This document shows positions 1 to 7,877 of a stretch of 64,000 bases of DNA, piece after piece. How positions within the stretch are numbered: the first letter of the stretch is position 1; each line of letters begins with the position of its first letter. The notes under the pieces are model-generated. The model had not been told where the DNA came from and searched no databases. It saw only the letters and a program-made list of their open reading frames with translations. Both the position numbers and the translations under genes were made by a program. Source of the DNA: Lachnospiraceae bacterium (lineage in GTDB: Bacteria; Bacillota; Clostridia; Lachnospirales; Lachnospiraceae); assembly GCA_017940415.1 (NCBI GenBank), contig JAGAYR010000044.1:124001-188000 (forward strand), in the 5' to 3' direction.

Positions 1-2
1 GG

Positions 3-788
3 AATCTGGCAGAAAGTATCAATAATATCGGTGAAGGAATAAAACAGGCAGTTGAAGATTCCATCGTTGAGGAGCATCTGAGAACCGAGCTTATCACTAA
101 CGTTTCTCATGACCTTAAGACGCCTCTTACTTCCATAATCAACTATTCGGATCTTCTTAAGAGAGAAAATCTGACCGAAAAGCAGAAAAAAGAATATCTC
201 AAGGTTATTACCGATAAGTCCATAAAGCTCAAGAAGCTTCTTGAAGACCTTCTTGAAGCCTCAAAGCTGTCTTCAGGTAAGATTGAGATCATCAAAGCAC
301 GTACCAACCTTACGGAGCTCATAAATCAGGCTCTCGGCGAATATGAAGGAAGATTCAAAGAAAAGAATCTGGATGTTGTTACCAATGTATTTCCCAGGGT
401 TCTGGTTTTTGCGGATGCCGCATGTATGTGGAGAGTCCTTGATAATCTGTTTGAGAATATCTGTAAATATGCCATGAGCGGAACCAGAGTTTACTTCGAA
501 CTCATAGCATTCAACGGTGAAGTCGAGATCAAGGTTAAGAACGTTTCCAGAGCAAAGCCCGAATTCCAGGGTTATGAGCTTACGGAAAGATTCATAAGAG
601 GCGACCAGAGCAGGTCCGGTGAAGGTTCCGGTTTGGGACTTTTCATCGCAAAGAGCCTTATTGAGGCCCATAACGGTAAATTTGAGGTAGTTGTGGACGG
701 CGAACAGTTTACGACCATAATCACCATGAAGGAACTGGGTTATGATACTACCGATTGGGATTATATTTACGGGGATGATTTGTCGTAA
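3..788 (+). CDS. Sensor histidine kinase, C-terminal part (5' end outside window)
   Basis: The reading frame is open from the window edge and ends at TAA 786-788, so only the catalytic half is visible. It has an H box (NVSHDLKTPL, phosphoacceptor His at visible residue 36), a HisKA helix pair, an N box (NLFENICKYA) and a G2 box (GEGSGLGLFIAKS). The usual DxG of the G1 box is replaced by a KNVS segment followed by LTERFIRGD; from memory this layout is common in one clostridial kinase subfamily, so I do not read it as inactivation. A partner response regulator would be expected upstream, outside the window. The sensed signal cannot be told from this fragment. Confidence 0.9.
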   Translation, partial: NLAESINNIGEGIKQAVEDSIVEEHLRTELITNVSHDLKTPLTSIINYSDLLKRENLTEKQKKEYLKVITDKSIKLKKLLEDLLEASKLSSGKIEIIKARTNLTELINQALGEYEGRFKEKNLDVVTNVFPRVLVFADAACMWRVLDNLFENICKYAMSGTRVYFELIAFNGEVEIKVKNVSRAKPEFQGYELTERFIRGDQSRSGEGSGLGLFIAKSLIEAHNGKFEVVVDGEQFTTIITMKELGYDTTDWDYIYGDDLS

Positions 789-808
789 TCGAAAAGCGGT
801 GTTATAAT
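780..808 (+). promoter_or_regulatory. Predicted sigma-A promoter of prs
   Basis: TTGTCG (780-785) and TATAAT (803-808) are separated by exactly 17 bp. The -35 overlaps the last codons of the kinase gene. A short dyad, AAAGCG (793-798) with CGCTTT (813-818), surrounds the -10 box and could act as a weak terminator for the kinase gene. The predicted start lies about 30 bases before the prs ATG. Confidence 0.6.
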
Positions 809-846
809 AAATCGCTTTAAAAATTTTACAGGACAGGAATATATTT

Positions 847-2037
847 ATGCCTAATATCGTAGAACTTGAAAATTCAATGCCTGTTGGCAAACTTAAACTT
901 ATAGTTCATCCTTCTTTCGGAACAAAGGGAGATAAGATCAATTCTTACCTCGCTCTTTTCCGTAAGGATATTCATAATGATCTGGTAAAGAACGATCCTG
1001 CCTTCCAGGGATATCAGATGGATGATTACAGGCTTTCTTTTGAGATTCCCAGATTCGGAAGCGGAGAAGCAAAGTGTAAGCTTAATGAATCCACCAGAGG
1101 TATGGATATATATATTCTCGTAGACGTATGTAATCACTCCATTACATACAATATGAACGGATATGAGAACCATATGTCCCCCGATGACATCTATCAGGAT
1201 CTTAAGAGAATCATCGCATCCATTGACGGAAAAGCATCCAGGATCAACGTAATCATGCCCTTCATGTATGAAGGAAGACAGCACAGAAGAACCGGAAGAG
1301 AATCCATGGACTGTGCGTATATGCTTAAAGAGCTTCATGACATGGGCATGTATAATTTCATTACTTTTGACGCTCACGATCCCAGAGTATCAAACTCTAT
1401 TCCTCTTAACGGATTTGATAACTTTATGCCCCCTTACCAGTTCATAAAGGCACTCCTTACCAATGAGGATGATCTTATTGTTGACGAGGACCATATGGTG
1501 GTTATCTCTCCGGATGAAGGTGCGCTCGACAGAGCTATCTATTTTGCCAACGTTCTCGGACTTAATACAGGTACTTTCTATAAGAGAAGAGATTATACCA
1601 AGATCGTAAACGGTAAGAATCCCATTGTTGCCCACGAATTCCTCGGTGACAATATCGACAGCAAGGATGTTGTTATCATTGATGATATGATCTCATCCGG
1701 CGGAAGTATGGTCGATACAGCAAGACAGCTCAAAGAGATGAATGCAAGAAGAGTATTCATCTGCACCACCTTCGGTCTTTTCACCGAGGGCCTTAAGATC
1801 TTCGATGAGGCTTATGAAAAGGGTTATTTTGACAGAGTAATAACCACCAATCTTACATATCTGCCTCCCGAAATTTATGACAAGCCTTACTTTATCGAGG
1901 CTGATATGTGTAAATTCATTGCTTCGATCATCGATTTCATGAACCATGATTCATCCATGACCAACGTAATGGATAATACCAGCAAGATGCATGCGGTTCT
2001 TGAGAACTACAATGCTCGCAGAAATATAGAATTATAA
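847..2037 (+). CDS. prs: Ribose-phosphate pyrophosphokinase (PRPP synthetase)
   Basis: This enzyme makes PRPP from ribose 5-phosphate and ATP, supplying purine, pyrimidine, NAD, His and Trp synthesis. Seen in the 396-aa product: a GRQHRRTGRES segment around residues 143-153 matching the catalytic/ATP region of the family, and the PRPP-binding loop IDDMISSGGS near residue 280. The protein is longer than the classical form of about 315 aa because of an N-terminal extension and insertions; clostridia commonly carry this longer type. It stands alone behind its own predicted promoter and is followed after 16 bases by the DUF512 gene. The identification is firm; the functional consequence of the extra length is unknown. 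Confidence 0.93.
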   Translation: MPNIVELENSMPVGKLKLIVHPSFGTKGDKINSYLALFRKDIHNDLVKNDPAFQGYQMDDYRLSFEIPRFGSGEAKCKLNESTRGMDIYILVDVCNHSITYNMNGYENHMSPDDIYQDLKRIIASIDGKASRINVIMPFMYEGRQHRRTGRESMDCAYMLKELHDMGMYNFITFDAHDPRVSNSIPLNGFDNFMPPYQFIKALLTNEDDLIVDEDHMVVISPDEGALDRAIYFANVLGLNTGTFYKRRDYTKIVNGKNPIVAHEFLGDNIDSKDVVIIDDMISSGGSMVDTARQLKEMNARRVFICTTFGLFTEGLKIFDEAYEKGYFDRVITTNLTYLPPEIYDKPYFIEADMCKFIASIIDFMNHDSSMTNVMDNTSKMHAVLENYNARRNIEL

Positions 2038-2053
2038 ATACCGGGAGACTCCT

Positions 2054-3382
2054 TTGAATAAGGGTCATATTGTTAAAAGTGTAAATAAAGGTTCCATAGC
2101 TGACTCGCTGGGCATTATGCCCGGCGATGTTGTAATTAAGATAGATGATAATGAAATAGAAGATATCTTCGATTATCAGTTTTTTACCCTTACCGATTAT
2201 CTTGTTCTTACTGTTTTGAGAGACGGAGAAGAGTGGGAGTATGAGATTGAAAAGGGTGATAACGAAGATCTGGGACTTGTCTTTGAAAACGGAATGATGG
2301 GCGATTACAGAAGATGCAGCAATAACTGTATTTTCTGCTTCATCGATCAGATGCCTCCCGGAATGAGAGATACTCTCTATTTTAAGGACGACGATTCAAG
2401 ACTTTCTTTTCTGCAGGGTAATTATATTACCCTGACCAATCTTTCCCAGAAGGATCTGGACAGGATCATCCGTTATAATCTTTCCCCTGTTAATGTTTCG
2501 ATACATACCATGAATCCCGAACTCAGATGCAAGATGCTGGGTAATCGTTTTGCGGGAAAATCTCTGGAGAAACTTAAAATTCTTGCTGAAGCCGGGATTG
2601 AGATGAACGGTCAGGTTGTTTCCTGTAAGGGAATCAACGACGGTAAAGAGCTTGAATTTACAATCTCCGAGCTTATGAAGTATATTCCTTCTTTTAAGTC
2701 ACTTTCCGTTGTCCCCGTAGGTCTGTCCAAATACAGAGAAGGTCTTTATCCTCTGGAGCCGTATGATGCCGAGTCATCTGCGGAAGTAATAGATATAATC
2801 GAAAAATACCAGAAGATCTGTTACGAAAAGTACGGTATTCACTTCGTACATGCAAGTGATGAATGGTATCTGGTTGCAGGCAGGGATATGCCTGAAGCCG
2901 AGCGTTATGACGGATATCTTCAGCTTGATAACGGCGTTGGAATGATGAGATCCTTCATGGATGAGATAGATGAGCAGATTTCCAAGAGAAAAGCCGACGG
3001 ATCTTTTGAAAAATATGATCTTGAAAGACATTTTACCCTTGTTACGGGAAAACTGGCTTATCCGGTAATTAAATCAACGGCTGACAGGATCATGGCCGAG
3101 ATGCCACACTCCCGTATAGATGTTATATGCATTCGAAATGACTTTTTCGGAGAAAGAATTACCGTTTCAGGACTTTTGACGGGTCAGGATATTATGGCTC
3201 AGCTTAAGGGTAAAGATCTTGGCTCCGAAGTTAAATTACCCGAGAGTGTCGTGAGGGCAGGAACCGATGTTTTCCTTGATGATTACACGATCCCTCAGGT
3301 CTCGGAAACTTTACAAGTGCGCGTAGTTACGATAAAATCTAACGGATACGACTTTGTCGATTCATTGATCGGAATGGAATAA
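2054..3382 (+). CDS. DUF512 family protein with N-terminal PDZ-like domain and radical-SAM-type Cys motif
   Basis: The 442-aa product starts at a TTG preceded by GGGAG (2043-2047). Residues about 1-65 resemble a PDZ fold (GSIADSLGIMPGDVV). Cys88, Cys92 and Cys95 form a CX3CX2C motif typical of [4Fe-4S] radical SAM proteins, and the remainder is the DUF512 region. These proteins commonly sit directly upstream of the GTPase gene der in clostridia, as here (2-base gap), which hints at a role linked to ribosome or translation biology, but the reaction is unknown. The family assignment is confident; the function is not known. Confidence 0.88.
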   Translation: MNKGHIVKSVNKGSIADSLGIMPGDVVIKIDDNEIEDIFDYQFFTLTDYLVLTVLRDGEEWEYEIEKGDNEDLGLVFENGMMGDYRRCSNNCIFCFIDQMPPGMRDTLYFKDDDSRLSFLQGNYITLTNLSQKDLDRIIRYNLSPVNVSIHTMNPELRCKMLGNRFAGKSLEKLKILAEAGIEMNGQVVSCKGINDGKELEFTISELMKYIPSFKSLSVVPVGLSKYREGLYPLEPYDAESSAEVIDIIEKYQKICYEKYGIHFVHASDEWYLVAGRDMPEAERYDGYLQLDNGVGMMRSFMDEIDEQISKRKADGSFEKYDLERHFTLVTGKLAYPVIKSTADRIMAEMPHSRIDVICIRNDFFGERITVSGLLTGQDIMAQLKGKDLGSEVKLPESVVRAGTDVFLDDYTIPQVSETLQVRVVTIKSNGYDFVDSLIGME

Positions 3383-3384
3383 AT

Positions 3385-4707
3385 ATGAGCAGACCTATAG
3401 TGGCCGTTGTAGGACGTCCCAATGTTGGAAAATCCACACTTTTCAATGCTCTTGCAGGTGAGAGGATATCTATAGTCAAGGATACTCCCGGAATCACAAG
3501 AGACAGGATTTATGCGGACGTTACATGGCTTAATTACAATTTTATATTGATAGATACAGGCGGAATCGAACCCGAATCAAAAGACCTGATCCTTTCTTCC
3601 ATGAGAGAACAGGCTCAGATAGCTATTGATACCGCTGATGTTATTATTTTTGTATGTGATGTTAAGACCGGACTTCAGGATGCCGATGCCGGTGTTGCTT
3701 CCATGCTCAGAAAATCCAAGAAGCCTGTTGTTTTGTGTGTAAATAAAGTCGACAATTTCGAAAAGCAGCAGGCCGATGTTTTCGAATTCTATAATCTGGG
3801 TATCGGTGAGCCTTTCGCTGTATCAGCGGTAGGTATGCTGGGATTCGGAGAACTTCTTGATAAAGTAGTAAGCTATTTCCCCGAAGATACGGAATCTCCC
3901 GAAGATGAGGATATACCCAAGGTTGCCGTTATCGGAAAACCCAATACCGGTAAATCATCTCTTATCAATAAGCTTCTGGGTGAGAACAGACTCATTGTAT
4001 CCGATATCGCAGGAACCACCAGGGATGCCGTGGATACCAGGGTTAAGTTCGGCGAGAAAGAGTATATCTTTATCGACACCGCAGGTCTTCGAAGGAAGAA
4101 TAAGATCAAAGACGAGCTTGAGCATTTCATGATCGTCAGAACCGTCGGTGCGGTCGAGAGAGCCGATATAGCCGTACTTGTCATTGATGCAAAAGAGGGC
4201 GTTACCGAGCAGGATGCAAAGATTGCAGGTATCGCTCATGACAGAGGAAAGGCCGTTGTTATCGCTGTAAATAAATGGGATGCCGTTGAAAAAGACGACA
4301 AGACCATTTATAAGTTTACCGAGAATGTAAGAAATATTCTTTCCTTTATGCCTTATGCAGAAATCGTGTATATCTCTGCACTTACCGGACAAAGACTCAA
4401 CAAGCTTTTCGAGACAATAGATATAGTCAGAGAAAGCCAGGACAGAAGAGTCGGAACCGGAGCCCTTAATGAGATTCTGGCAGAAGCTGTCGCAATGCAG
4501 CAGCCGCCCAACGATAAAGGAAGATTCCTTAAGCTCTACTATATTACTCAGGTGGCTAACAGGCCTCCGACGTTCGTTATTTTTGTTAACGATAAAGAGC
4601 TTGCCCATTTTTCGTATATCAGATATATCGAAAATCAGGTCAGGGAAACTTTCGGTTTTAAAGGCACACCTCTCAAGTTTATAGTCAGGGAGAGAAAAGG
4701 GGAGTAA
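3385..4707 (+). CDS. der: Ribosome biogenesis GTPase Der (EngA)
   Basis: Der is an essential double GTPase that binds the 50S subunit during assembly. Two tandem G domains are visible: the first P-loop GRPNVGKST at residues 9-17, the second GKPNTGKSS from residue 184, each followed by its own G3 DTxG (DTGG, DTAG) and G4 NKxD (NKVD, NKWD) motifs. The C-terminal KH-like domain ends in basic residues. The length of 440 aa is normal. The gene sits between the DUF512 gene and plsY with 1-2 base spacing, so it is probably cotranscribed with plsY and gpsA, a common firmicute arrangement. Confidence 0.97.
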   Translation: MSRPIVAVVGRPNVGKSTLFNALAGERISIVKDTPGITRDRIYADVTWLNYNFILIDTGGIEPESKDLILSSMREQAQIAIDTADVIIFVCDVKTGLQDADAGVASMLRKSKKPVVLCVNKVDNFEKQQADVFEFYNLGIGEPFAVSAVGMLGFGELLDKVVSYFPEDTESPEDEDIPKVAVIGKPNTGKSSLINKLLGENRLIVSDIAGTTRDAVDTRVKFGEKEYIFIDTAGLRRKNKIKDELEHFMIVRTVGAVERADIAVLVIDAKEGVTEQDAKIAGIAHDRGKAVVIAVNKWDAVEKDDKTIYKFTENVRNILSFMPYAEIVYISALTGQRLNKLFETIDIVRESQDRRVGTGALNEILAEAVAMQQPPNDKGRFLKLYYITQVANRPPTFVIFVNDKELAHFSYIRYIENQVRETFGFKGTPLKFIVRERKGE

Positions 4708-4708
4708 T

Positions 4709-5389
4709 ATGGCCAGGTTATGGTGTTTTTTGATAGGATATGCTTTCGGACTTGTTCAGACAGCGTTCATCGTCGGCAAGCATAAGGGCATAGATATCAG
4801 AAACTATGGAAGTGGTAATTCGGGAACTACCAATGCTTTAAGAGTTCTCGGAAAAAAATACGGACTTATCGTATTTGCCGGTGATATGCTTAAAGCAATC
4901 GCAACTTCCCTTATTATAAGGTTTACTTTCGGTAATATGTATCCTGAAATAAAGTATCTGCTTCTTCTTTGGGGTGGTGCCGGATGTGTACTTTCTCATG
5001 ACTTTCCTTTTTACATGCACTTTAAGGGAGGTAAAGGTATTGCGGCAACCGGAGGAACGGTTCTTTGTTTCCATCCTTCGTTTTTTGTCGGGGGATTGTG
5101 TTATTTCTTCATTCCGTTTTTCCTGACACATTTCGTAAGCCTCGGATCTCTTATACTTTATGCAGGCTTTGTCATCCAGCTGATCGTATCCGGTCAGTGT
5201 CATCCCTTTGGGATTTTTGAGAATATCCCCCAGGGATACTTAAATGAGATGTACATCATAGCAATTTGCCTTATGATCCTTGCTTATTGGCAGCATAAAT
5301 CCAATATAATGAGACTTATCAAGGGCGAAGAGAGAAAGACTTATCTGGGCAAAAAGAGTTCGGAGAATCTTTCAAACAATAACAAGTAA
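4709..5389 (+). CDS. plsY: Acyl-phosphate:glycerol-3-phosphate acyltransferase PlsY
   Basis: This integral membrane enzyme transfers an acyl group from acyl-phosphate to the sn-1 position of glycerol 3-phosphate, the first step of phospholipid synthesis in Gram-positive bacteria. The 226-aa product shows the family motifs GSGNSGTTNALR (residues about 34-45) and HFKGGKGIA, plus several hydrophobic segments. It lies one base after der and 21 bases before gpsA, which supplies its substrate, so the pair forms a compact glycerolipid unit. The polar C-terminal tail rich in Lys/Asn/Ser is not part of the catalytic core. Confidence 0.95.
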   Translation: MARLWCFLIGYAFGLVQTAFIVGKHKGIDIRNYGSGNSGTTNALRVLGKKYGLIVFAGDMLKAIATSLIIRFTFGNMYPEIKYLLLLWGGAGCVLSHDFPFYMHFKGGKGIAATGGTVLCFHPSFFVGGLCYFFIPFFLTHFVSLGSLILYAGFVIQLIVSGQCHPFGIFENIPQGYLNEMYIIAICLMILAYWQHKSNIMRLIKGEERKTYLGKKSSENLSNNNK

Positions 5390-5410
5390 AAATTCTGTGA
5401 GGTATTTGAT

Positions 5411-6415
5411 ATGGCAAAGATTTCAGTTCTGGGCGGTGGTACTTGGGCAATCGGACTTACTATTCAGCTTGCGTCCGCAGGACATGATGTAACGGTTTGG
5501 TCCGCACTTGATTCCGAGATTGAAATGCTTTCAAGCACCCATGCTCATAAGAATCTTCCCGGAGCGACTATTCCGGATTCCGTCAAATATACTCTCGATG
5601 ATAAAGAGGCTGTTACCGATAAAGATATCCTGGTAATGGCAGTCGCAAGTTCATTCACCAGAAAAACAGCTAAAAGACTTGCTCCTTTGGTTAAGGAGGG
5701 TCAGATAATAGTTGATGTAGCAAAGGGCATTGAAGAAGGAACACTTAAAACTCTTTCTGAGCAGATCCTTGATGAGATTCCCACTGCTAAAGTTTGTGCA
5801 TTATCCGGTCCCACTCATGCCGAGGAAGTAAGCAGATATATGCCTACAACCATCGTGGCATCATCTCCCGATAAGGAAGTGGCAATGTACATTCAGGATG
5901 TATTTATGACAGATACATTGAGAGTGTATACCAGTTCCGATATCAAAGGCGTCGAGCTGGGTGGTTCACTTAAAAATGTCGTAGCTCTTGCGGCAGGTAT
6001 TGCCGACGGACTCGGATACGGAGACAATGCAAAGGCGGCGCTCATAACCAGAGGAATCGCCGAGATTTCCAGACTGGGGGTGAAAATGGGATGCAGACCC
6101 GAAACCTTCAGCGGACTTACCGGAATGGGCGACCTTATCGTTACCTGCGCCAGCATGCATTCCAGAAACAGAAGATGCGGCATTCTGCTTGGACAGGGCA
6201 AGAGCCTTGAAGAAGCACAGAAAGAAGTCGGAATGGTTGTAGAAGGTATTTATTCCGCAAAAGCCGCCATAGAACTTGGCAAGAAATATGATGTTTCGCT
6301 TCCCATTATCGAACAGGTTAATCTGATCCTCTTTGAAGGCAAAGATGCCGGTACTGCCGTCAAGGAATTAATGCTTAGGGAAAAGAAGGATGAAGTATCC
6401 GATACTCAGTGGTGA
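5411..6415 (+). CDS. gpsA: Glycerol-3-phosphate dehydrogenase [NAD(P)+]
   Basis: Reduces dihydroxyacetone phosphate to sn-glycerol 3-phosphate for phospholipid synthesis. The N-terminal Rossmann motif GGGTWAIGLTIQLA is clear, although most family members have GxGxWG; Ile replaces the third Gly here. The catalytic Lys lies in ELGGSLKNVVALAAG, followed by GLGYGDNAKAALITRG, both diagnostic. Length 334 aa is normal. The last 26 bases overlap the start of the next gene, a degenerate sensor kinase, so the two are likely translationally coupled despite unrelated functions. Confidence 0.96.
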   Translation: MAKISVLGGGTWAIGLTIQLASAGHDVTVWSALDSEIEMLSSTHAHKNLPGATIPDSVKYTLDDKEAVTDKDILVMAVASSFTRKTAKRLAPLVKEGQIIVDVAKGIEEGTLKTLSEQILDEIPTAKVCALSGPTHAEEVSRYMPTTIVASSPDKEVAMYIQDVFMTDTLRVYTSSDIKGVELGGSLKNVVALAAGIADGLGYGDNAKAALITRGIAEISRLGVKMGCRPETFSGLTGMGDLIVTCASMHSRNRRCGILLGQGKSLEEAQKEVGMVVEGIYSAKAAIELGKKYDVSLPIIEQVNLILFEGKDAGTAVKELMLREKKDEVSDTQW

Positions 6416-7856
6416 TATTTCTGTATACATTATCATACTGTCGGCCTTTTTGCTGATTGCGGTTAATCTTTTGATCGCTTCCTGCTATATCTTTGTCCGT
6501 TACAAGAATAAATACTCGGCTAATCTCTTCAAAGCTCGTGAAGAAGCAAGATTGGCCACAGAAAATAAAAATCTGGTTCTGTCTAACGTCTCTCGTTTGA
6601 TCAGAAATCGTATGATCCGTGTCGTGGGAATGAACGAGCTTATTTTCCGCGAAAGCACGGATAATATCACAAAAGAACGAACTTCCGAAATAAGAAGTTT
6701 CGTCGATGATATTCTGGCGCTTATGCAGGGTGTTCAGGATTATTCCATGCTTGAAAGGAATCTTTTTGATGTGGTTGCGGATGAATTCGATCTGTCTACT
6801 CTTTTGATCGATTCCGTTACCAAAACAGCGCCATTATATAAGGCGAATGATCTTGTTCTGGATCTATCCGTTGATAAAGAACTTCCCAGAAAAATATACG
6901 GTGATTCATATAAACTCAGAAGATGTCTCGTTTATCTTCTTTATTTTGCGTGTAAAAAAAATAATGACGGCAGCGTTAAACTATCTGCTACTCAGGATAA
7001 GACCGATGGGGAGAGAAGAGAGATTTCGTTTAATCTTCATGTTACAGGGCTTGATATCAGCCTGAGCAAGGTGGATTATCTGCTTTCCTATGATTCTTCC
7101 GTCAATGATATGATCTTCCAGCATAATGATCTTGATCTGCTTGATATATATCTGGCTGCAAGATATCTGAAGATCCTGGGTACTGAGCTTGAGATTGCCA
7201 ATCCGGAAAAAGATGTTTTTGATATATCTTTTACTTTAAAAACTAAAGTTTCGGGTTCGGAGGTTATCGGCGATATCAGGTCTTCTTTCCGAAAAGGCAG
7301 CCTTCGAAGAGATGATTTTGGAATGAAGTTTAAAGCAGATGGTGTAAAAGCTCTTTTCATTGATGAAAAAGAAGCGTCATTTTCCTATGTCCGTGAACTG
7401 CTTAAAGATACCGGTGTATTATTGGATCTTGCCTTAACAGCCGGGGAGGGAGCTTCCAAACTCATTAAAAATGAATATGATCTGATCTTTTTGAATGATT
7501 CCATGAAAAATGATGATGGAGATTTTCTTATAGATAAGATCCGTGACGGCGGTATCAGCATGGCTAATTCCCATGTTCCCTGTATTGCCGTTACTTCGGA
7601 TATAAAATTCTCCATATCGGAATCCAAAAGCCACAAGAAATACGATTCTTTTCTTCTTAATCCTATCGGCCCGGAAGAGCTTGAGAAAGTTTTTATAGAC
7701 CTTATTCCTTCATCGAAAATTGAGGTTATTTCGGATATAGGTATGTTCCCCGGTATCAGAAGTGTTGAAGATATCAGGAAGTATTCCGAAGGATATGAAG
7801 ATCTTTACGAAAATGCAGTTAAGATATACAAACGATCCAAAGCATACAAAGAATAG
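6390..7856 (+). CDS. Degenerate hybrid histidine kinase (pseudokinase with inactive receiver)
   Basis: The 488-aa product has one N-terminal membrane helix (about residues 12-36), a HisKA-like segment, a HATPase-like region and a receiver-like domain. Every catalytic position I can align is changed. The H box reads NVSRLIRNR, so the phosphoacceptor His is Arg69. The N box is YLLYFACKK with no Asn. G1 is VTGLDI instead of DTGIGI, and the glycine-rich G2 box is absent. In the receiver, the phosphoacceptor Asp is Asn369 (IFLNDSM) and the conserved Lys is Asn424 (LLNPI). The C-terminus resembles only the first helix of an Hpt domain. ATG 6390 lies inside the gpsA end. It probably acts, if at all, as a binding or regulatory partner of the next gene's product. 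Confidence 0.8.
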   Translation: MKYPILSGDISVYIIILSAFLLIAVNLLIASCYIFVRYKNKYSANLFKAREEARLATENKNLVLSNVSRLIRNRMIRVVGMNELIFRESTDNITKERTSEIRSFVDDILALMQGVQDYSMLERNLFDVVADEFDLSTLLIDSVTKTAPLYKANDLVLDLSVDKELPRKIYGDSYKLRRCLVYLLYFACKKNNDGSVKLSATQDKTDGERREISFNLHVTGLDISLSKVDYLLSYDSSVNDMIFQHNDLDLLDIYLAARYLKILGTELEIANPEKDVFDISFTLKTKVSGSEVIGDIRSSFRKGSLRRDDFGMKFKADGVKALFIDEKEASFSYVRELLKDTGVLLDLALTAGEGASKLIKNEYDLIFLNDSMKNDDGDFLIDKIRDGGISMANSHVPCIAVTSDIKFSISESKSHKKYDSFLLNPIGPEELEKVFIDLIPSSKIEVISDIGMFPGIRSVEDIRKYSEGYEDLYENAVKIYKRSKAYKE

Positions 7857-7877
7857 ATCTGCTTAATCGGTGGGCAT

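Noticed and set aside
273..890. Antisense reading frame of 205 codons at the start of the window
   Set aside because: The + strand carries histidine kinase H, N and G boxes over the same bases, so this is a shadow.
5420..5460. Ile in the third glycine position of the GpsA nucleotide motif
   Set aside because: All other GpsA motifs are intact, so a disrupted enzyme is not supported.
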